Shown here: one piece after another, positions 10,155-19,410 of the stretch | How positions within the stretch are numbered: the stretch's first letter is position 1 | Layout: each line of letters begins with the position of its first letter | Assembly (NCBI RefSeq): GCF_016107305.1 | Contig: NZ_RCVR01000003.1 | Coordinates: forward strand, 62,001 to 126,000 | From: Roseomonas sp. KE2513 | Lineage (GTDB): Bacteria > Pseudomonadota > Alphaproteobacteria > Acetobacterales > Acetobacteraceae | Length of the DNA: 64,000 bases | Direction: 5' to 3' | Position numbers and translations under genes: made by a program | Notes under the pieces: model-generated | The model's database searches: none | The model's input: the letters and a program-made list of their open reading frames with translations, nothing else | What the model was told of the DNA's origin: nothing

Positions 10155-10667
10155 ATGCCCCAGATCTCCCTTCACACCCCCCTCGGCCCTCTCACCCTCT
10201 CGGAGGAGGATGGTGCGCTCGTCGCCCTCGATTGGGGAAGAGGACGGGACCAGCAGGAGACGCCACTGCTGCGGCGTGCGGCCGACCAGTTGCAGGACTA
10301 CATGGACGGGCTGCGGACGGGCTTCGACCTGCCGCTGAACCCTATGGGCAGCCCCTTCCGGAAGCGGGTCTGGGCGGCGCTCCTCACGATTCCGCACGGG
10401 GAGACGCGATCCTATGCCGAGCTCGCGCGGGAGCTGGGCACGGCCTCCCGTGCGGTGGGCGGGGCGAACGGGGCCAACCCGCTGCCTATCATTATTCCCT
10501 GCCACCGCGTGATCGGCGCGGGCGGGTCCATCGGCGGCTATTCGGGCGGGGACGGGCTGGCGACGAAGCGCTGGCTGCTCGCGCTCGAGCGCCGCACGCG
10601 CGCCCCCCGGCCGGCGGGCGCGGACCTGCTGGACGACGCCCTCTCCATCCCGCAAGAAGAGCGCTGA
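10155..10667 (+). CDS. ogt: Methylated-DNA--protein-cysteine methyltransferase
   Basis: 170 residues. The enzyme directly reverses O6-alkylguanine damage by transferring the alkyl group to its own cysteine. The active-site motif PCHRV places the acceptor Cys at residue 116, preceded by the helix-turn-helix GETRSYAELARELG and followed by GGYSGG. Length is typical for the Ogt type without an Ada domain. I chose the ATG at 10155 because sequence upstream in the same frame is not family-like. The downstream oxidoreductase begins 26 bases later on the same strand, so co-transcription is possible. Confidence 0.93.
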   Translation: MPQISLHTPLGPLTLSEEDGALVALDWGRGRDQQETPLLRRAADQLQDYMDGLRTGFDLPLNPMGSPFRKRVWAALLTIPHGETRSYAELARELGTASRAVGGANGANPLPIIIPCHRVIGAGGSIGGYSGGDGLATKRWLLALERRTRAPRPAGADLLDDALSIPQEER

Positions 10668-10693
10668 GACCGAGTGCCCCAGGAACCCCGCCG

Positions 10694-11668
10694 ATGAACC
10701 ACGCGATCCGCCTGCACGAGCCCGGTGGGCCGGAGAAGCTCGTCTGGGAGGAGGTGCCCCTCCCCGCACCCAAGCCGGGCGAGGTGCTGATCCGCCATGC
10801 CGCGGTGGGGCTGAACTTTATCGACGTGTACTTCCGCACAGGGCTCTACAAGGTGCCCTCCATGCCCGCGGTGATCGGGATGGAGGCGGCCGGCACGGTG
10901 GAGACCGTGGGCGAGGGTGTGGAGGATCTGAAGCCGGGCGACCGGGTGGCCTATGCCATGGGGCCGATCGGCGCCTATGCGGAGGCGCGCACGATCCGCG
11001 CGGACGTGCTGGTGAAGCTGCCCGACAGCATCCCCTTCGAGACGGCCGGGGCGATGATGCTGCAGGGGCTGACGGCGCAGTACCTGCTGCGGCGGACCTA
11101 CAAGCTGCAGGCGGGGGAGACGATCCTCGTGCACGCGGCGGCGGGTGGCGTGGGGCTGATCCTCGTGCAATGGGCGAAGGCGCTCGGGGCGACGGTGATC
11201 GGCACCGTCGGCACGGAGGCGAAGGCGGAGCTGGCGCGGGCCTATGGCTGCGACCACGTGATCCTCCAAGGCGAGGACCTGCCGGCGCGGGTGAGCGAGA
11301 TCACGCGCGGGGCGCGGCTGCCGGTGGTCTATGACAGCGTCGGGCGCGACACCTTCGAGGCCTCGCTCGACTGCCTCGCGCCCTTTGGGCTGCTCGTCTC
11401 CTACGGCAATGCCTCCGGGCCGGTGACGGGGGTGGATCTCGGCATCCTCGCGGCGAAGGGCAGCCTCTTCGTCACGCGACCGACGCTGGCGACGCACACG
11501 GCCAAGCGGGCGGATCTGCTCGCCATGGCGGCGGACCTGTTCGACGTCGTCGGCAGCGGGAAGGTGAAGATCGAGGTGCGGCAGAAATACGCGTTGCGCG
11601 ATGCCGCCGAGGCACATATCGCACTTGAGGCGCGCAAAACCACTGGCAGTACCATTCTTTTGCCGTAA
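10694..11668 (+). CDS. qor: NADPH:quinone oxidoreductase, zeta-crystallin-like
   Basis: 324 residues. This is a zinc-independent medium-chain dehydrogenase that reduces quinones with NADPH. The N-terminal catalytic domain shows GLNFIDVYFRTGLY, and the nucleotide-binding AAAGGVG is at residues 148-154. No structural zinc cysteine cluster is visible, as expected for the Qor branch. AGGA lies nine bases before the ATG. The gene follows ogt closely and is followed by an AT-richer spacer of about 60 bases before a convergent acetyltransferase. Confidence 0.92.
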   Translation: MNHAIRLHEPGGPEKLVWEEVPLPAPKPGEVLIRHAAVGLNFIDVYFRTGLYKVPSMPAVIGMEAAGTVETVGEGVEDLKPGDRVAYAMGPIGAYAEARTIRADVLVKLPDSIPFETAGAMMLQGLTAQYLLRRTYKLQAGETILVHAAAGGVGLILVQWAKALGATVIGTVGTEAKAELARAYGCDHVILQGEDLPARVSEITRGARLPVVYDSVGRDTFEASLDCLAPFGLLVSYGNASGPVTGVDLGILAAKGSLFVTRPTLATHTAKRADLLAMAADLFDVVGSGKVKIEVRQKYALRDAAEAHIALEARKTTGSTILLP

Positions 11669-11728
11669 TTTTTCCGGTATAATGGAATTTGGGCGAAGAC
11701 CGGAAAACTTCCTGTTTTGGCGCGCCGC

Positions 11729-12472
11729 TTACGCCCTGACGAAGTAGCGGTAGCGGTAGGCCTCCTCGAAGCCGGCCGCGGCGTAGGTGCGGCGCGCGGC
11801 GGTGTTGCCGGGCGCGACCTGAAGCCAGCAGGTGCTGGCCCCCTGCCCGGCGCCCCAGCCGGCGAGGGCGCCGAGCAAGCGGCGGCCCCAACCCTGCCGC
11901 CGGCATTCCGGCCGCACCGCGAGGTCGAAAAGGCCGCAGAACTCGCCATCCGCCACCGCGTGACCGCAGGCGGCGGCCGACCCATCCTCCCGTAGGACGA
12001 GCCAGGTGGCAGGGCGGGCGAGCAGGGGCACGCCGCCCTCCTTCTCCGCCCGCCGGGCGGCGCCCTGGTACTCGACGGTCGCGAGGACAGACAACCATTC
12101 GGGCTCCGGGCCGGCGAGCCAGTGCGCGGCGGGATCCTCCACCGGGGGGAGCGCGGCTTGCATGACCACTGCGCCTTCTGCCTCCTCGTAGCCGCGGTCC
12201 AGCAGCAGGGGCGCGAGGCCGGGCGGGTCCAGCGGGGTGGAGCGGAAGCGACAGGGCAGGCCAAGGCGCGCGTAGTGCGCCTCGATCCGCGTGACCCGCG
12301 CCTCCAGGCCCGGATCCTCCCGCGGGTCGACCGAGCAGGCGGCGTTCGCGCGTCCGGTGCCGCCAAGGAAGGCGCGGAGGACGAAGGCACCCTCCCACGC
12401 CACGCGCGGGGCCGGCACCGCGTTCAGCGCCGCCCGCTCCAGCGCCGCGATATCCGCTGCCATTCCCGCCAT
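11729..12472 (-). CDS. GNAT family N-acetyltransferase
   Basis: 247 residues. The acetyl-CoA binding motif A is clear in LAVRPECRRQGWGRRLL near residues 183-199, followed by NTAARRTYAAAGFEEAYRY, which is the typical C-terminal part of the fold. The N-terminal 120 residues are less conserved and look like a degenerate first GNAT half, so a tandem GNAT fold is possible. The substrate cannot be read from the sequence. It is convergent with qor and divergent from the small secreted protein gene at 12596. Confidence 0.85.
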   Translation of the reverse strand: MAGMAADIAALERAALNAVPAPRVAWEGAFVLRAFLGGTGRANAACSVDPREDPGLEARVTRIEAHYARLGLPCRFRSTPLDPPGLAPLLLDRGYEEAEGAVVMQAALPPVEDPAAHWLAGPEPEWLSVLATVEYQGAARRAEKEGGVPLLARPATWLVLREDGSAAACGHAVADGEFCGLFDLAVRPECRRQGWGRRLLGALAGWGAGQGASTCWLQVAPGNTAARRTYAAAGFEEAYRYRYFVRA

Positions 12473-12595
12473 TCCGCCCCCTGTGCCGCGCGATCAACCG
12501 CCAGGAACAATCCTGACCGATGGAGGCGTGGCGGGAAACTGGTGTCGGAAGGCCGCGTTGCTCCCTCGCAGACCGCAACCGATCTGGAGAGAAAG

Positions 12596-12862
12596 ATGAA
12601 GAAGACCAGCCTGGCCCTCGCTCTCGCCGCCGGCCTGATCGCCGCGCCCGCCGCCTTCGCGCAGTCGCCGGCACCGCAGCCCTCCGTCTCCACCGCCCCG
12701 ACGTCCCGCGCGCCCGGCGGCGTGACCGTGGACCAGGGCGCTGGCGTGCCGGGCGCGGCCGCCTCGCCGATGGCGCCGGGACCGGCCGGTGCCCCCCCGA
12801 GCCCGCAGACGGGCACGCAGGGCATCCAGGCTCCCTCCCAGCAGGGCGGTTCGGGCGGCTGA
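12596..12862 (+). CDS. Small secreted Pro/Gly/Ala/Gln-rich protein, unknown function
   Basis: 88 residues. A clear Sec signal peptide (MKKTSLALALAAGLIAAPAA) with cleavage after AFA is followed by a low-complexity mature region of about 65 residues rich in Pro, Ser, Gly, Ala and Gln, without cysteines. GGAGAGAAAG just before the ATG is a good ribosome site. I do not recognise a family. Similar short disordered periplasmic proteins are common in alphaproteobacteria. It is followed by a strong intrinsic terminator and then by intergenic element copy 2. Confidence 0.75.
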   Translation: MKKTSLALALAAGLIAAPAAFAQSPAPQPSVSTAPTSRAPGGVTVDQGAGVPGAAASPMAPGPAGAPPSPQTGTQGIQAPSQQGGSGG

Positions 12863-12893
12863 TCGGCCCCCTCCGCGGAGGGTTGATATGAAG

Positions 12894-12931
12894 AAGGGGC
12901 CTGTTCCGGGATGACCGGGACAGGCCCCTTT
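12894..12931 (+). terminator. Intrinsic terminator after the small secreted protein gene
   Basis: A 16-bp stem (arms AAGGGGCCTGTTCCGG and CCGGGACAGGCCCCTT, one G-T pair) with a five-base loop. The symmetric A/T ends mean it could also act from the other strand. It lies 31 bases after the stop codon and is separate from the repeat element that follows. Confidence 0.85.
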
Positions 12932-12954
12932 GCTGTTGGGCTGGCGCTGGTGAC

Positions 12955-13183
12955 TCCAGGGGAGAGAAGGAATTCTCTCCCCCGGGCCCCCACTCATCTT
13001 TTTCTGTCGGTTGGAGATACAGCGTGGTCGGTGCGCCTCGGGTCGGTGACCCGAGGAGACGGCATGTTCCGGAGGGTTCCGCGACAGCGGGATGGGGGGC
13101 CAGAGGCTTCAGACCCTTGGCGGGTGCGGGACGAACGCTGCGCGTTTCCCCCGGATGTCCGGAGAGGGCAGAGCCCTCTCCAG
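12955..13183 (+). repeat. Intergenic four-hairpin element, copy 2
   Basis: About 229 bp between the small secreted gene and convergent rho. It has the GAATTC-centred head, the CGCCTCGGGTC hairpin and the GGAGAGGGC tail ending six bases before the rho stop. It also carries the optional extra hairpin around AACGCTGCGCGTTT just before the tail. Some stem positions are mismatched (CGAGGAGA instead of CGAGGCGA), so it is one of the more diverged copies. Confidence 0.88.
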
Positions 13184-13188
13184 CAGGC

Positions 13189-14463
13189 TCAGGTGTTCAT
13201 CGCGTCGAAGAAGTCCTGGTTGGTCTTGCTGTACTTCAGCTTGTCCAGCAGGAACTCCATCGCGTCCTGGGTGCCCATCGGGTTCAGGATGCGGCGCAGC
13301 ACCCACATCTTCGACAGTTCGGCGCGGTCCACCAGGACCTCCTCCTTGCGGGTGCCGGACTTGGTGATGTCGATTGCCGGGAAGACGCGCTTGTCCGAGA
13401 GCTTGCGGTCGAGAATGATCTCGGAGTTACCGGTGCCCTTGAACTCCTCGAAGATCACCTCGTCCATGCGGCTGCCGGTGTCGATCAGGGCGGTCGCGAT
13501 GATGGTGAGGCTGCCGCCTTCCTCGATGTTGCGGGCGGCGCCGAAGAAGCGCTTCGGGCGCTGCAGGGCGTTGGCGTCCACGCCGCCCGTCAGCACCTTG
13601 CCCGAGGAGGGCACGACCGAGTTGTAGGCGCGGCCGAGGCGGGTGATGGAGTCGAGCAGCACGACGACGTCGCGCTTGTGCTCCACCAGGCGCTTGGCCT
13701 TCTCGAGCACCATTTCCGTCACCTGGACGTGGCGCGTGGCGGGCTCGTCGAAGGTGGAGGCCACGACCTCGCCGCGGACGGTGCGGGCCATGTCCGTGAC
13801 CTCCTCAGGGCGCTCGTCGATGAGCAGCACGATGAGGAAGACGTCGGGATGGTTCGCCGAGATGGACTTGGCAATGTTCTGCAGCATCACCGTCTTGCCG
13901 GTGCGCGGCGGCGCCACGATCAGGGCGCGCTGGCCCATGCCGATCGGCGCGATGAGGTCGATCACCCGGTGGGTGTTGTCCTTCGTCGGGCCCTTGCCGA
14001 CGCTCTCCACCTCCGCGTTCTCCATCCGCAGGCGGCGGGTGGGATACAGCGGCGTGAGATTGTCGAAGTTTACGCGGTGGCGGACCGCCTCGGGCGGCTC
14101 GAAGTTCACCGTGTTGACCTTGAGGAGGGCGAAGTAGCGCTCGCCGTCCTTCGGCGCGCGGATCTGGCCCTCCACCGTGTCGCCGGTGCGCAGCGCGAAG
14201 CGGCGGACCTGGGCAGGGGAGACGTAGATGTCGTCCGGGCCCGGCAGGAAGTTCGACTGCGGGTTCCGGAGGTATCCGAAGCCGTCCGACAGGATCTCGA
14301 GCGTGCCGTCCCCGTGGATCGCCTGGTCGTTCTCCGCCAACGTTTTCAGGATGGCGAACATCATGTCCTGTTTGCGGAGCGAGGAGGCGTTCTCGACGCC
14401 GACCTCCTCCGCGAAGGCGAGCAGGTCGCCAGGGCTTTTGGCCTTCAGTTCGGAAAGGTGCAT
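13189..14463 (-). CDS. rho: Transcription termination factor Rho
   Basis: 424 residues. Rho is the hexameric RNA helicase that ends transcription at Rho-dependent sites. The N-terminal RNA-binding domain (about residues 1-130) contains [20 protein letters not shown]. The Walker A motif APPRTGKT is at 184-191, Walker B is in [10 protein letters not shown], and the [13 protein letters not shown] segment is intact. The length is close to the 419 residues of E. coli Rho, with no large insertion. The stop codon lies against intergenic element copy 2. Confidence 0.98.
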   Translation of the reverse strand: MHLSELKAKSPGDLLAFAEEVGVENASSLRKQDMMFAILKTLAENDQAIHGDGTLEILSDGFGYLRNPQSNFLPGPDDIYVSPAQVRRFALRTGDTVEGQIRAPKDGERYFALLKVNTVNFEPPEAVRHRVNFDNLTPLYPTRRLRMENAEVESVGKGPTKDNTHRVIDLIAPIGMGQRALIVAPPRTGKTVMLQNIAKSISANHPDVFLIVLLIDERPEEVTDMARTVRGEVVASTFDEPATRHVQVTEMVLEKAKRLVEHKRDVVVLLDSITRLGRAYNSVVPSSGKVLTGGVDANALQRPKRFFGAARNIEEGGSLTIIATALIDTGSRMDEVIFEEFKGTGNSEIILDRKLSDKRVFPAIDITKSGTRKEEVLVDRAELSKMWVLRRILNPMGTQDAMEFLLDKLKYSKTNQDFFDAMNT

Positions 14464-14628
14464 TCAGTGGTCTCGATCGGCGGGGCCGAGGGGGAGAGGG
14501 TGCGCGGAACCTGGATAGGGGCCGGGTGGACCGGGCCCTCCGCCGGGCGGCGGGATTCCGATGGCGATGCACGGGGCGGTAGCGCGGCCGGCGGAGCCCA
14601 CGGGCCCCTGGCGCTTGCACCGGCCGGA

Positions 14629-14658
14629 ACCCTAAGGGGCTGCGCAGCCGCGCGTCAA
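14629..14658 (-). promoter_or_regulatory. Candidate promoter of rho
   Basis: On the minus strand TTGACG (14658-14653) is followed after 18 bases by TAGGGT. The -35 match is good and the -10 match is moderate. It would leave a leader of about 165 bases before the rho ATG, which fits the known autoregulation of rho through its leader in other bacteria. A GGCTGCGCAGCC palindrome lies between the two boxes. Confidence 0.4.
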
Positions 14659-14687
14659 GGCGTAGATGGGAAAATCTGGTCGTGAAT

Positions 14688-15260
14688 TCAAGCGGCGCCC
14701 AGCCGTGCCTGTTGCAGGAGCAGGATGGTTTTGCCGTCCATGATCCCACCGGCCTCCACCATGGCCCAGGCCTCGGCGAGGGGAAGTTCCAGCACCTCGA
14801 TCCGCTCGCCCTCCTCCGCCAGACCGCCGCCGCGGCCGGTGCGGTCCTCCGGCCGGTACTCGGCGGTGAAGAGGTGCAGGCGCTCGGCGCAGGAGCCGGG
14901 GCTGGGATAGAGGGTGAAGACGCGGCGCAGCGACCGGAGGCGGCAGCCCAGCTCCTCTTTGGCCTCGCGCTCGGCGGTCGCGGCGGGGTCGTCGCCCTCC
15001 TCGACCATGCCGGCGCAGACCTCGACCAGCATGGGGCCGTCGCCGTTCACGAGGGCGGGGATGCGAAGCTGGCGGACGAGCAGGACCGTGCCGCGGGTGG
15101 GGTCGAGCGGCAGCACGGCGGCGCCGGTGCCGTTGTGGTAGACCTCCCGCTCCTGCCGCTCGCCGCCCTGGGTGTAGGTGACCTTCTCCAGCCGGTAGTG
15201 ACCCTCCGAAAGAGTCTCGCGCGCCAGGATGCGGATCCCCTGCGCTTCTTCCTTGGCCAT
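14688..15260 (-). CDS. Nudix hydrolase, YffH/AdpP family
   Basis: 190 residues from the ATG at 15260, which has GGAG nine bases upstream. An ATG two codons earlier is too close to that site. The N-terminal dimerisation part reads EVYHNGTGAAVLP. The Nudix box runs from Gly84 to Gly105 and ends REAKEELG. Its first acidic position is Asp90 instead of Glu, a tolerated change. Family knowledge: members hydrolyse ADP-ribose, GDP-mannose or related nucleotide sugars. The exact substrate is not readable. It is divergent from the lytic transglycosylase gene. Confidence 0.9.
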   Translation of the reverse strand: MAKEEAQGIRILARETLSEGHYRLEKVTYTQGGERQEREVYHNGTGAAVLPLDPTRGTVLLVRQLRIPALVNGDGPMLVEVCAGMVEEGDDPAATAEREAKEELGCRLRSLRRVFTLYPSPGSCAERLHLFTAEYRPEDRTGRGGGLAEEGERIEVLELPLAEAWAMVEAGGIMDGKTILLLQQARLGAA

Positions 15261-15420
15261 GGTCATCTTCTCCACGCCCACCCTGGGGCGATGCGGAGGG
15301 GAACGCGGCGGGGCTGTTGGCGTTGGGCCACGGCGCGGCTCCTTCCGGAGGCGGCGTGCGGAATCGCGCTGCCCGGCGGGCGCCGTTCTGGCAGGATGGG
15401 AGCTCTGCCGGTCCCCGCCC

Positions 15421-16164
15421 ATGCCACGACGCGCCCCTGCCCTTCTCTTCCTCCCTCTCGCCGCCGCGCTGGCCGCTTGCGCCGGGCCGGGGCCCACCGC
15501 CTGGGACGGGCGGCGCGGCTATGACGGCAACGGGGACTATGGCTACGACCTCAACGCCTCCCGCGCGGAGGCCGTGGCCTACCGGGCGGTGGCGGCCACG
15601 CGCTACGCCGTGCCGGGGCCGCCGGAGGACCCCTGGGGACCGCATCTGAGCGAGGCCTCCGCCCGTTTCGGCGTGCCGGAGCGCTGGCTGCGCGCCATCA
15701 TGCGCCAGGAGAGCGGCGGGCGGCCCTATGACGGCAACGGGATGCCCATCACCTCGCCCGTGGGCGCCATGGGGCTGATGCAGGTGATGCCGCGGACCTA
15801 CGACATCCTGCGCGCCCGCTACGCCCTCGGGCCCGATCCCTATGAGCCGCGCGACAACATCCTGGCGGGCGCGGCCTATATCCGGGAGATGTACGACCGC
15901 TTCGGCGCCCCCGGCTTCGCGGCCGCCTACAACGCGGGGCCGGATCGGGTGCAAGCCTACCTGGCGGGCGCGAAGATCCTGCCGGACGAGACCATCAACT
16001 ACGTCGCGAGCGTCGCGCCGGCGCTGGGGACGGAGGTGGCCGCGAGCGGGCCCTTCAGCACGGCCGCGCTCTATACCTCGGGGGTAGCGGACGACCCCTC
16101 GCTGCGTGCCTATGACGGCGGGGGACTGGTGATGCCGGGGGCGCCGACGGGGGTGTTCCGGTAG
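15421..16164 (+). CDS. Lytic transglycosylase, SLT-domain lipoprotein
   Basis: 247 residues. A lipoprotein signal ends in LAAC with Cys20. The SLT domain begins near residue 75. The catalytic glutamate is Glu97 in RQESGG, followed by GAMGLMQVMP and AYNAGPDRVQAY, the signature of Slt/MltE-type enzymes. These cleave peptidoglycan between MurNAc and GlcNAc with 1,6-anhydro products, which links functionally to the AmpG permease gene at 56.7 kb. The gene is followed by element copy 3, and a small secreted protein gene converges from the other side. Confidence 0.9.
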   Translation: MPRRAPALLFLPLAAALAACAGPGPTAWDGRRGYDGNGDYGYDLNASRAEAVAYRAVAATRYAVPGPPEDPWGPHLSEASARFGVPERWLRAIMRQESGGRPYDGNGMPITSPVGAMGLMQVMPRTYDILRARYALGPDPYEPRDNILAGAAYIREMYDRFGAPGFAAAYNAGPDRVQAYLAGAKILPDETINYVASVAPALGTEVAASGPFSTAALYTSGVADDPSLRAYDGGGLVMPGAPTGVFR

Positions 16165-16175
16165 GCGCTGGCGGC

Positions 16176-16398
16176 CCCGGGGGAGAGAAGGAATTCTCTC
16201 CCCCGGCCCCCCTCTCATCTTTTTCTTTCCGTTGGGAATGCCGAGTAGCCGGTGCGCCTCGGGTCGATGAGCCGAGGCGACTGAACGGTCAGGAAGGGCG
16301 TCAGACGGGGATCCAAGGGCCTCAGGCCCTTGGCGGGGCGGGATGAACGCTACGCGTTCACCCGGGAGGTGCCGGAGAGGGCAGCGCCCTCTCTGGCG
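16176..16398 (+). repeat. Intergenic four-hairpin element, copy 3
   Basis: About 223 bp between convergent genes. The third hairpin is the A-T form (arms CCAAGGGCC and GGCCCTTGG), a perfect palindrome. The optional hairpin around GAACGCTACGCGTTC precedes the tail. The tail ends a few bases before the stop codon of the minus-strand gene. Confidence 0.9.
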
Positions 16399-16401
16399 GG
16401 A

Positions 16402-16656
16402 CTAGCGATATCCCCAGCCCCGCTGCTGCGCCCAGGCATCGCGCCGGCCGGCCTCGTAGGCGCGGCGCTCGTCCATCTCGCGCCGGTGGCGCCAGAACTC
16501 ACGGCGCTGGCGCCATTCCTCATGGCGCTGCCAGCCCCAGTCCGGCCGGGCCTCGGCGTAGCCGCCGTAGCCGTAGCCGTATCCCTGCGCCATCGCTCCC
16601 GGGATGGAGGAGAGGGTGCCGAGGGCGACCATCAGGCCGAGGATTGTGCGCTTCAT
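16402..16656 (-). CDS. Small secreted Gly/Tyr- and Arg-rich protein
   Basis: 84 residues. The ATG at 16656 has AGAGG seven bases upstream. A signal peptide (MKRTILGLMVALGTLSSIPG, cleavage near AMA-Q) is followed by GYGYGYGGYAE and then a strongly basic, aromatic stretch with repeated RR, EW and RRE motifs. No domain is recognised. It resembles small periplasmic proteins of unknown function from the same lineage. It is divergent from the CDC48 gene across a 270-bp spacer in which I see no further gene. Confidence 0.7.
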   Translation of the reverse strand: MKRTILGLMVALGTLSSIPGAMAQGYGYGYGGYAEARPDWGWQRHEEWRQRREFWRHRREMDERRAYEAGRRDAWAQQRGWGYR

Positions 16657-16926
16657 CGCGGGACCTCTGAACCGGGACCATCCCGGCCTTTCATCCCTCA
16701 TCATGACCCCCATTCCGGCAGGCGCATGACGGTGTTCGCCCGGTTTCGGCCACCATGAGGCGGATCGGAACGGGGGCCGGGCATTTCCGATAACCTATGA
16801 TGGGATCACGGAAGTTCGGGGCTGACCGCCGATTCCGCCATGCCTCCGAAGGCTTCTGGCGTGCGTTCAGAACGCGCTCGCCTTCACGGGGGGCATCATG
16901 GTCACGACCTGTGAAGCGAGGGCGGG

Positions 16927-19194
16927 ATGAGCGAGGCGGACAGCAAGGGCACGCAGGTGCAGGTCGCGAATGCGCGGCCGGAGGATGTCGGCAAGGGCGT
17001 CGCGCGGGTGAGCCGCAAGGTGATGCAGGCGCTCGGCGTGCAGCAGGGCGACGCGCTGGAGATCATCGGGCAGCGCCACACGGCGGCGCTCGCCCTGCCG
17101 CCCTATCCGGAGGACGAGGACCTCGAGATCATCCGCCTCGACGGGTTGCAGCGCGCGAACGCGGGCGTGACGGCGGGCGAGCGGATCGAGATCCGCGCGG
17201 CGGGGGCGCGCACCGCGACGCGCGTGACGCTGGCGCCCGCGCAGAAGAACCTTCGCCTCTCCGGCTCGGGCGAGGCGCTGCGGCGCACCTTCATGGGGCG
17301 GGCGCTGATGGCGGGGGATGTGGTTTCCACCTCCGTCTACCAGCGGCCGGGCGGCGGGCGGGAGGAGCCGCTGCGCGGCTTCATGCAGCAGCAGGCCTAT
17401 GCGCTGCAGGAGATCCGGCTTCTCGTCGTCGGCACCACGCCAAAGGGCATCGTGCGCGTCGGGCCCGAGACCGAGGTGGAACTGCTGCCCGAATACGTGG
17501 AGCCGAAGGAGACGCGCCGCGCCGACGTCACCTATGACGACATCGGCGGCATGGGCGACGCGGTGGACCAGGTGCGCGAGATGGTGGAGCTGCCGCTGCG
17601 CCACCCCGAGCTGTTCCAGCGCCTTGGCATCGACCCGCCGAAGGGCGTGATCCTCCATGGCCCGCCGGGCACGGGCAAGACGCTGCTGGCGAAGGCCGTC
17701 GCGAACGAATCCGAGGCCTCGTTCTTCAGCATCGCCGGGCCCGAGATCATGGGCAGCCATTACGGCGAGAGCGAGCAGCGCCTGCGCGAGATCTTCCAGG
17801 AGGCCGGCAAGCGCGCGCCCTCGATCATCTTCATCGACGAGATCGACAGCATCGCGCCCAAGCGCGAGGACGCGCGCGGCGAGGTGGAGCGGCGCGTGGT
17901 GGCGCAGCTGCTGACGCTGCTCGACGGGCTGGAGCCGCGGCAGAACGTCGTCGTCATCGCCGCCACCAACCGCGTGGAGGCGATCGACGAGGCGCTGCGC
18001 CGCCCCGGGCGCTTCGACCGCGAGATCATCATCGGCGTGCCCGACCAGGACGGGCGTCGCCAGGTGCTGGCGATCCACACGCGCGGCATGCCGCTGGCCG
18101 ATGACGTGGACCTCGACGCGCTGGCGCGCACGACCTACGGCTTCGTCGGCGCCGACCTCTCCGCGCTGGCGCGGGAGGCGGCGATGGATTCCGTCCGCCG
18201 CGTGCTGCCGAAGATCAACCTGCGCGAGGGCATTCCGGCGGAGGTGCTGGACGCGATGCAGGTCTGCCGCAATGACTTCGACAACGCGATGAAGCGCATC
18301 CAGCCCTCCGCGCTGCGCGAGATCATGATCCAGGTGCCCAACGTCACCTGGGAGGATATCGGCGGCGTGCAGGCGGCGCGCGAGCAGCTTCGCGAGGGCA
18401 TCGAGCTGCCGCTGAAGCATCCCGAGGCCTTCCGGCGCCTGGGCATCCGCCCCGCCAAGGGCTTTCTTCTGTTCGGCCCGCCCGGCACGGGCAAGACCCT
18501 GATGGCGAAGGCGGTGGCGCGGGAGGCGAACGCGAACTTCATCGCGACGAAGTCCTCCGACCTTCTCTCGAAGTGGTACGGCGAATCCGAGCAGCAGGTG
18601 AGCCGCCTGTTCGCCCGCGCGCGGCAGGTGGCGCCGACCGTCATCTTCATCGACGAGATCGACAGCCTCGTGCCCGCGCGCGGCGGCGGCCTTGGCGAAC
18701 CCGCGGTGACGGAGCGCGTGGTGAACACCATCCTCGCCGAGATGGACGGGCTGGAGGAGCTGCAGAGCGTCGTCGTCATCGGCGCGACGAACCGCCCGAA
18801 CCTCCTCGACCCTGCGCTGCTCCGCCCCGGACGCTTCGACGAGCTGGTCTACGTGCCGGTGCCGGACGAGGCGGGGCGGCTGAATATCCTGCGCATCCAG
18901 ACGAAAGAGATGCCGCTGGGGGACGACGTGAACCTCGAGGAAGTCGCCCGCCGCACTCAGGGCCACACCGGCGCGGACCTCGGCGACATCGTGCGCCGTG
19001 CGGGGCTGCTGGCCCTCCGGCAGAACCTCGAGACGCAGGTGATCGGGCAGGCGGAGTTCGAGAAGGCGCTCGGCGAGGGGCGCGCTTCCGTCACGCCGGA
19101 GATGGAACGCGAGTACGAGGAACTCCGGAAGGGGCTGAAGCAGCAAGGGCCGACGGAGCGGCGGCGGATCGGGTTTGCGCTCGGGTCTGAGTGA
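16927..19194 (+). CDS. CDC48/VCP-family AAA+ ATPase (bacterial)
   Basis: 755 residues, the usual CDC48 length. The N-terminal 190 residues form a CDC48 N-domain ([18 protein letters not shown], then the barrel around YRRPGGG-like loops). D1 has Walker A GPPGTGKT at about 245 and Walker B IIFIDEID near 301. D2 has Walker A GPPGTGKT at about 517 and Walker B VIFIDEID near 571. Arginine-finger and second-region-of-homology motifs (ATNR, LRPGRFD) are present in both rings. The family unfolds proteins in archaea and eukaryotes and is uncommon in bacteria, where partners are poorly known. No adaptor, proteasome-like or protease gene is adjacent. It ends beside element copy 4. Confidence 0.93.
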   Translation: MSEADSKGTQVQVANARPEDVGKGVARVSRKVMQALGVQQGDALEIIGQRHTAALALPPYPEDEDLEIIRLDGLQRANAGVTAGERIEIRAAGARTATRVTLAPAQKNLRLSGSGEALRRTFMGRALMAGDVVSTSVYQRPGGGREEPLRGFMQQQAYALQEIRLLVVGTTPKGIVRVGPETEVELLPEYVEPKETRRADVTYDDIGGMGDAVDQVREMVELPLRHPELFQRLGIDPPKGVILHGPPGTGKTLLAKAVANESEASFFSIAGPEIMGSHYGESEQRLREIFQEAGKRAPSIIFIDEIDSIAPKREDARGEVERRVVAQLLTLLDGLEPRQNVVVIAATNRVEAIDEALRRPGRFDREIIIGVPDQDGRRQVLAIHTRGMPLADDVDLDALARTTYGFVGADLSALAREAAMDSVRRVLPKINLREGIPAEVLDAMQVCRNDFDNAMKRIQPSALREIMIQVPNVTWEDIGGVQAAREQLREGIELPLKHPEAFRRLGIRPAKGFLLFGPPGTGKTLMAKAVAREANANFIATKSSDLLSKWYGESEQQVSRLFARARQVAPTVIFIDEIDSLVPARGGGLGEPAVTERVVNTILAEMDGLEELQSVVVIGATNRPNLLDPALLRPGRFDELVYVPVPDEAGRLNILRIQTKEMPLGDDVNLEEVARRTQGHTGADLGDIVRRAGLLALRQNLETQVIGQAEFEKALGEGRASVTPEMEREYEELRKGLKQQGPTERRRIGFALGSE

Positions 19195-19207
19195 GGCGCA
19201 GATGACT

Positions 19208-19400
19208 TTGGGGGAGAGAATGAATTCTCTCCCCCAGGCCCCCACTCATCTTTTTCTTCGAGTTGGGAGTGCTGGGCGGTCGGTGCGCCTCGGGTCGTGG
19301 ACCCGAGGCGACGGCACGTTCAGGAAGGGCTTACAGATGGGGGTCCAGGGGCCTCAGGCTCCTGGCGGGAGAGGTCTGGAGAGGTCGGCGCCCTCTCCAA
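19208..19400 (+). repeat. Intergenic four-hairpin element, copy 4
   Basis: About 193 bp between the CDC48 gene and convergent hemJ. The third hairpin is the G-C form (CCAGGGGCC with GGCTCCTGG). The tail has GGAGAGGTC instead of GGAGAGGGC, so one pair is lost. Confidence 0.9.
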
Positions 19401-19410
19401 AGAACCGGCC

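Noticed and set aside
11678-11683. TATAAT between qor and the GNAT gene as a promoter
   Set aside because: On the plus strand nothing downstream could be served because the next gene is convergent, and no -35 box is at the right distance.
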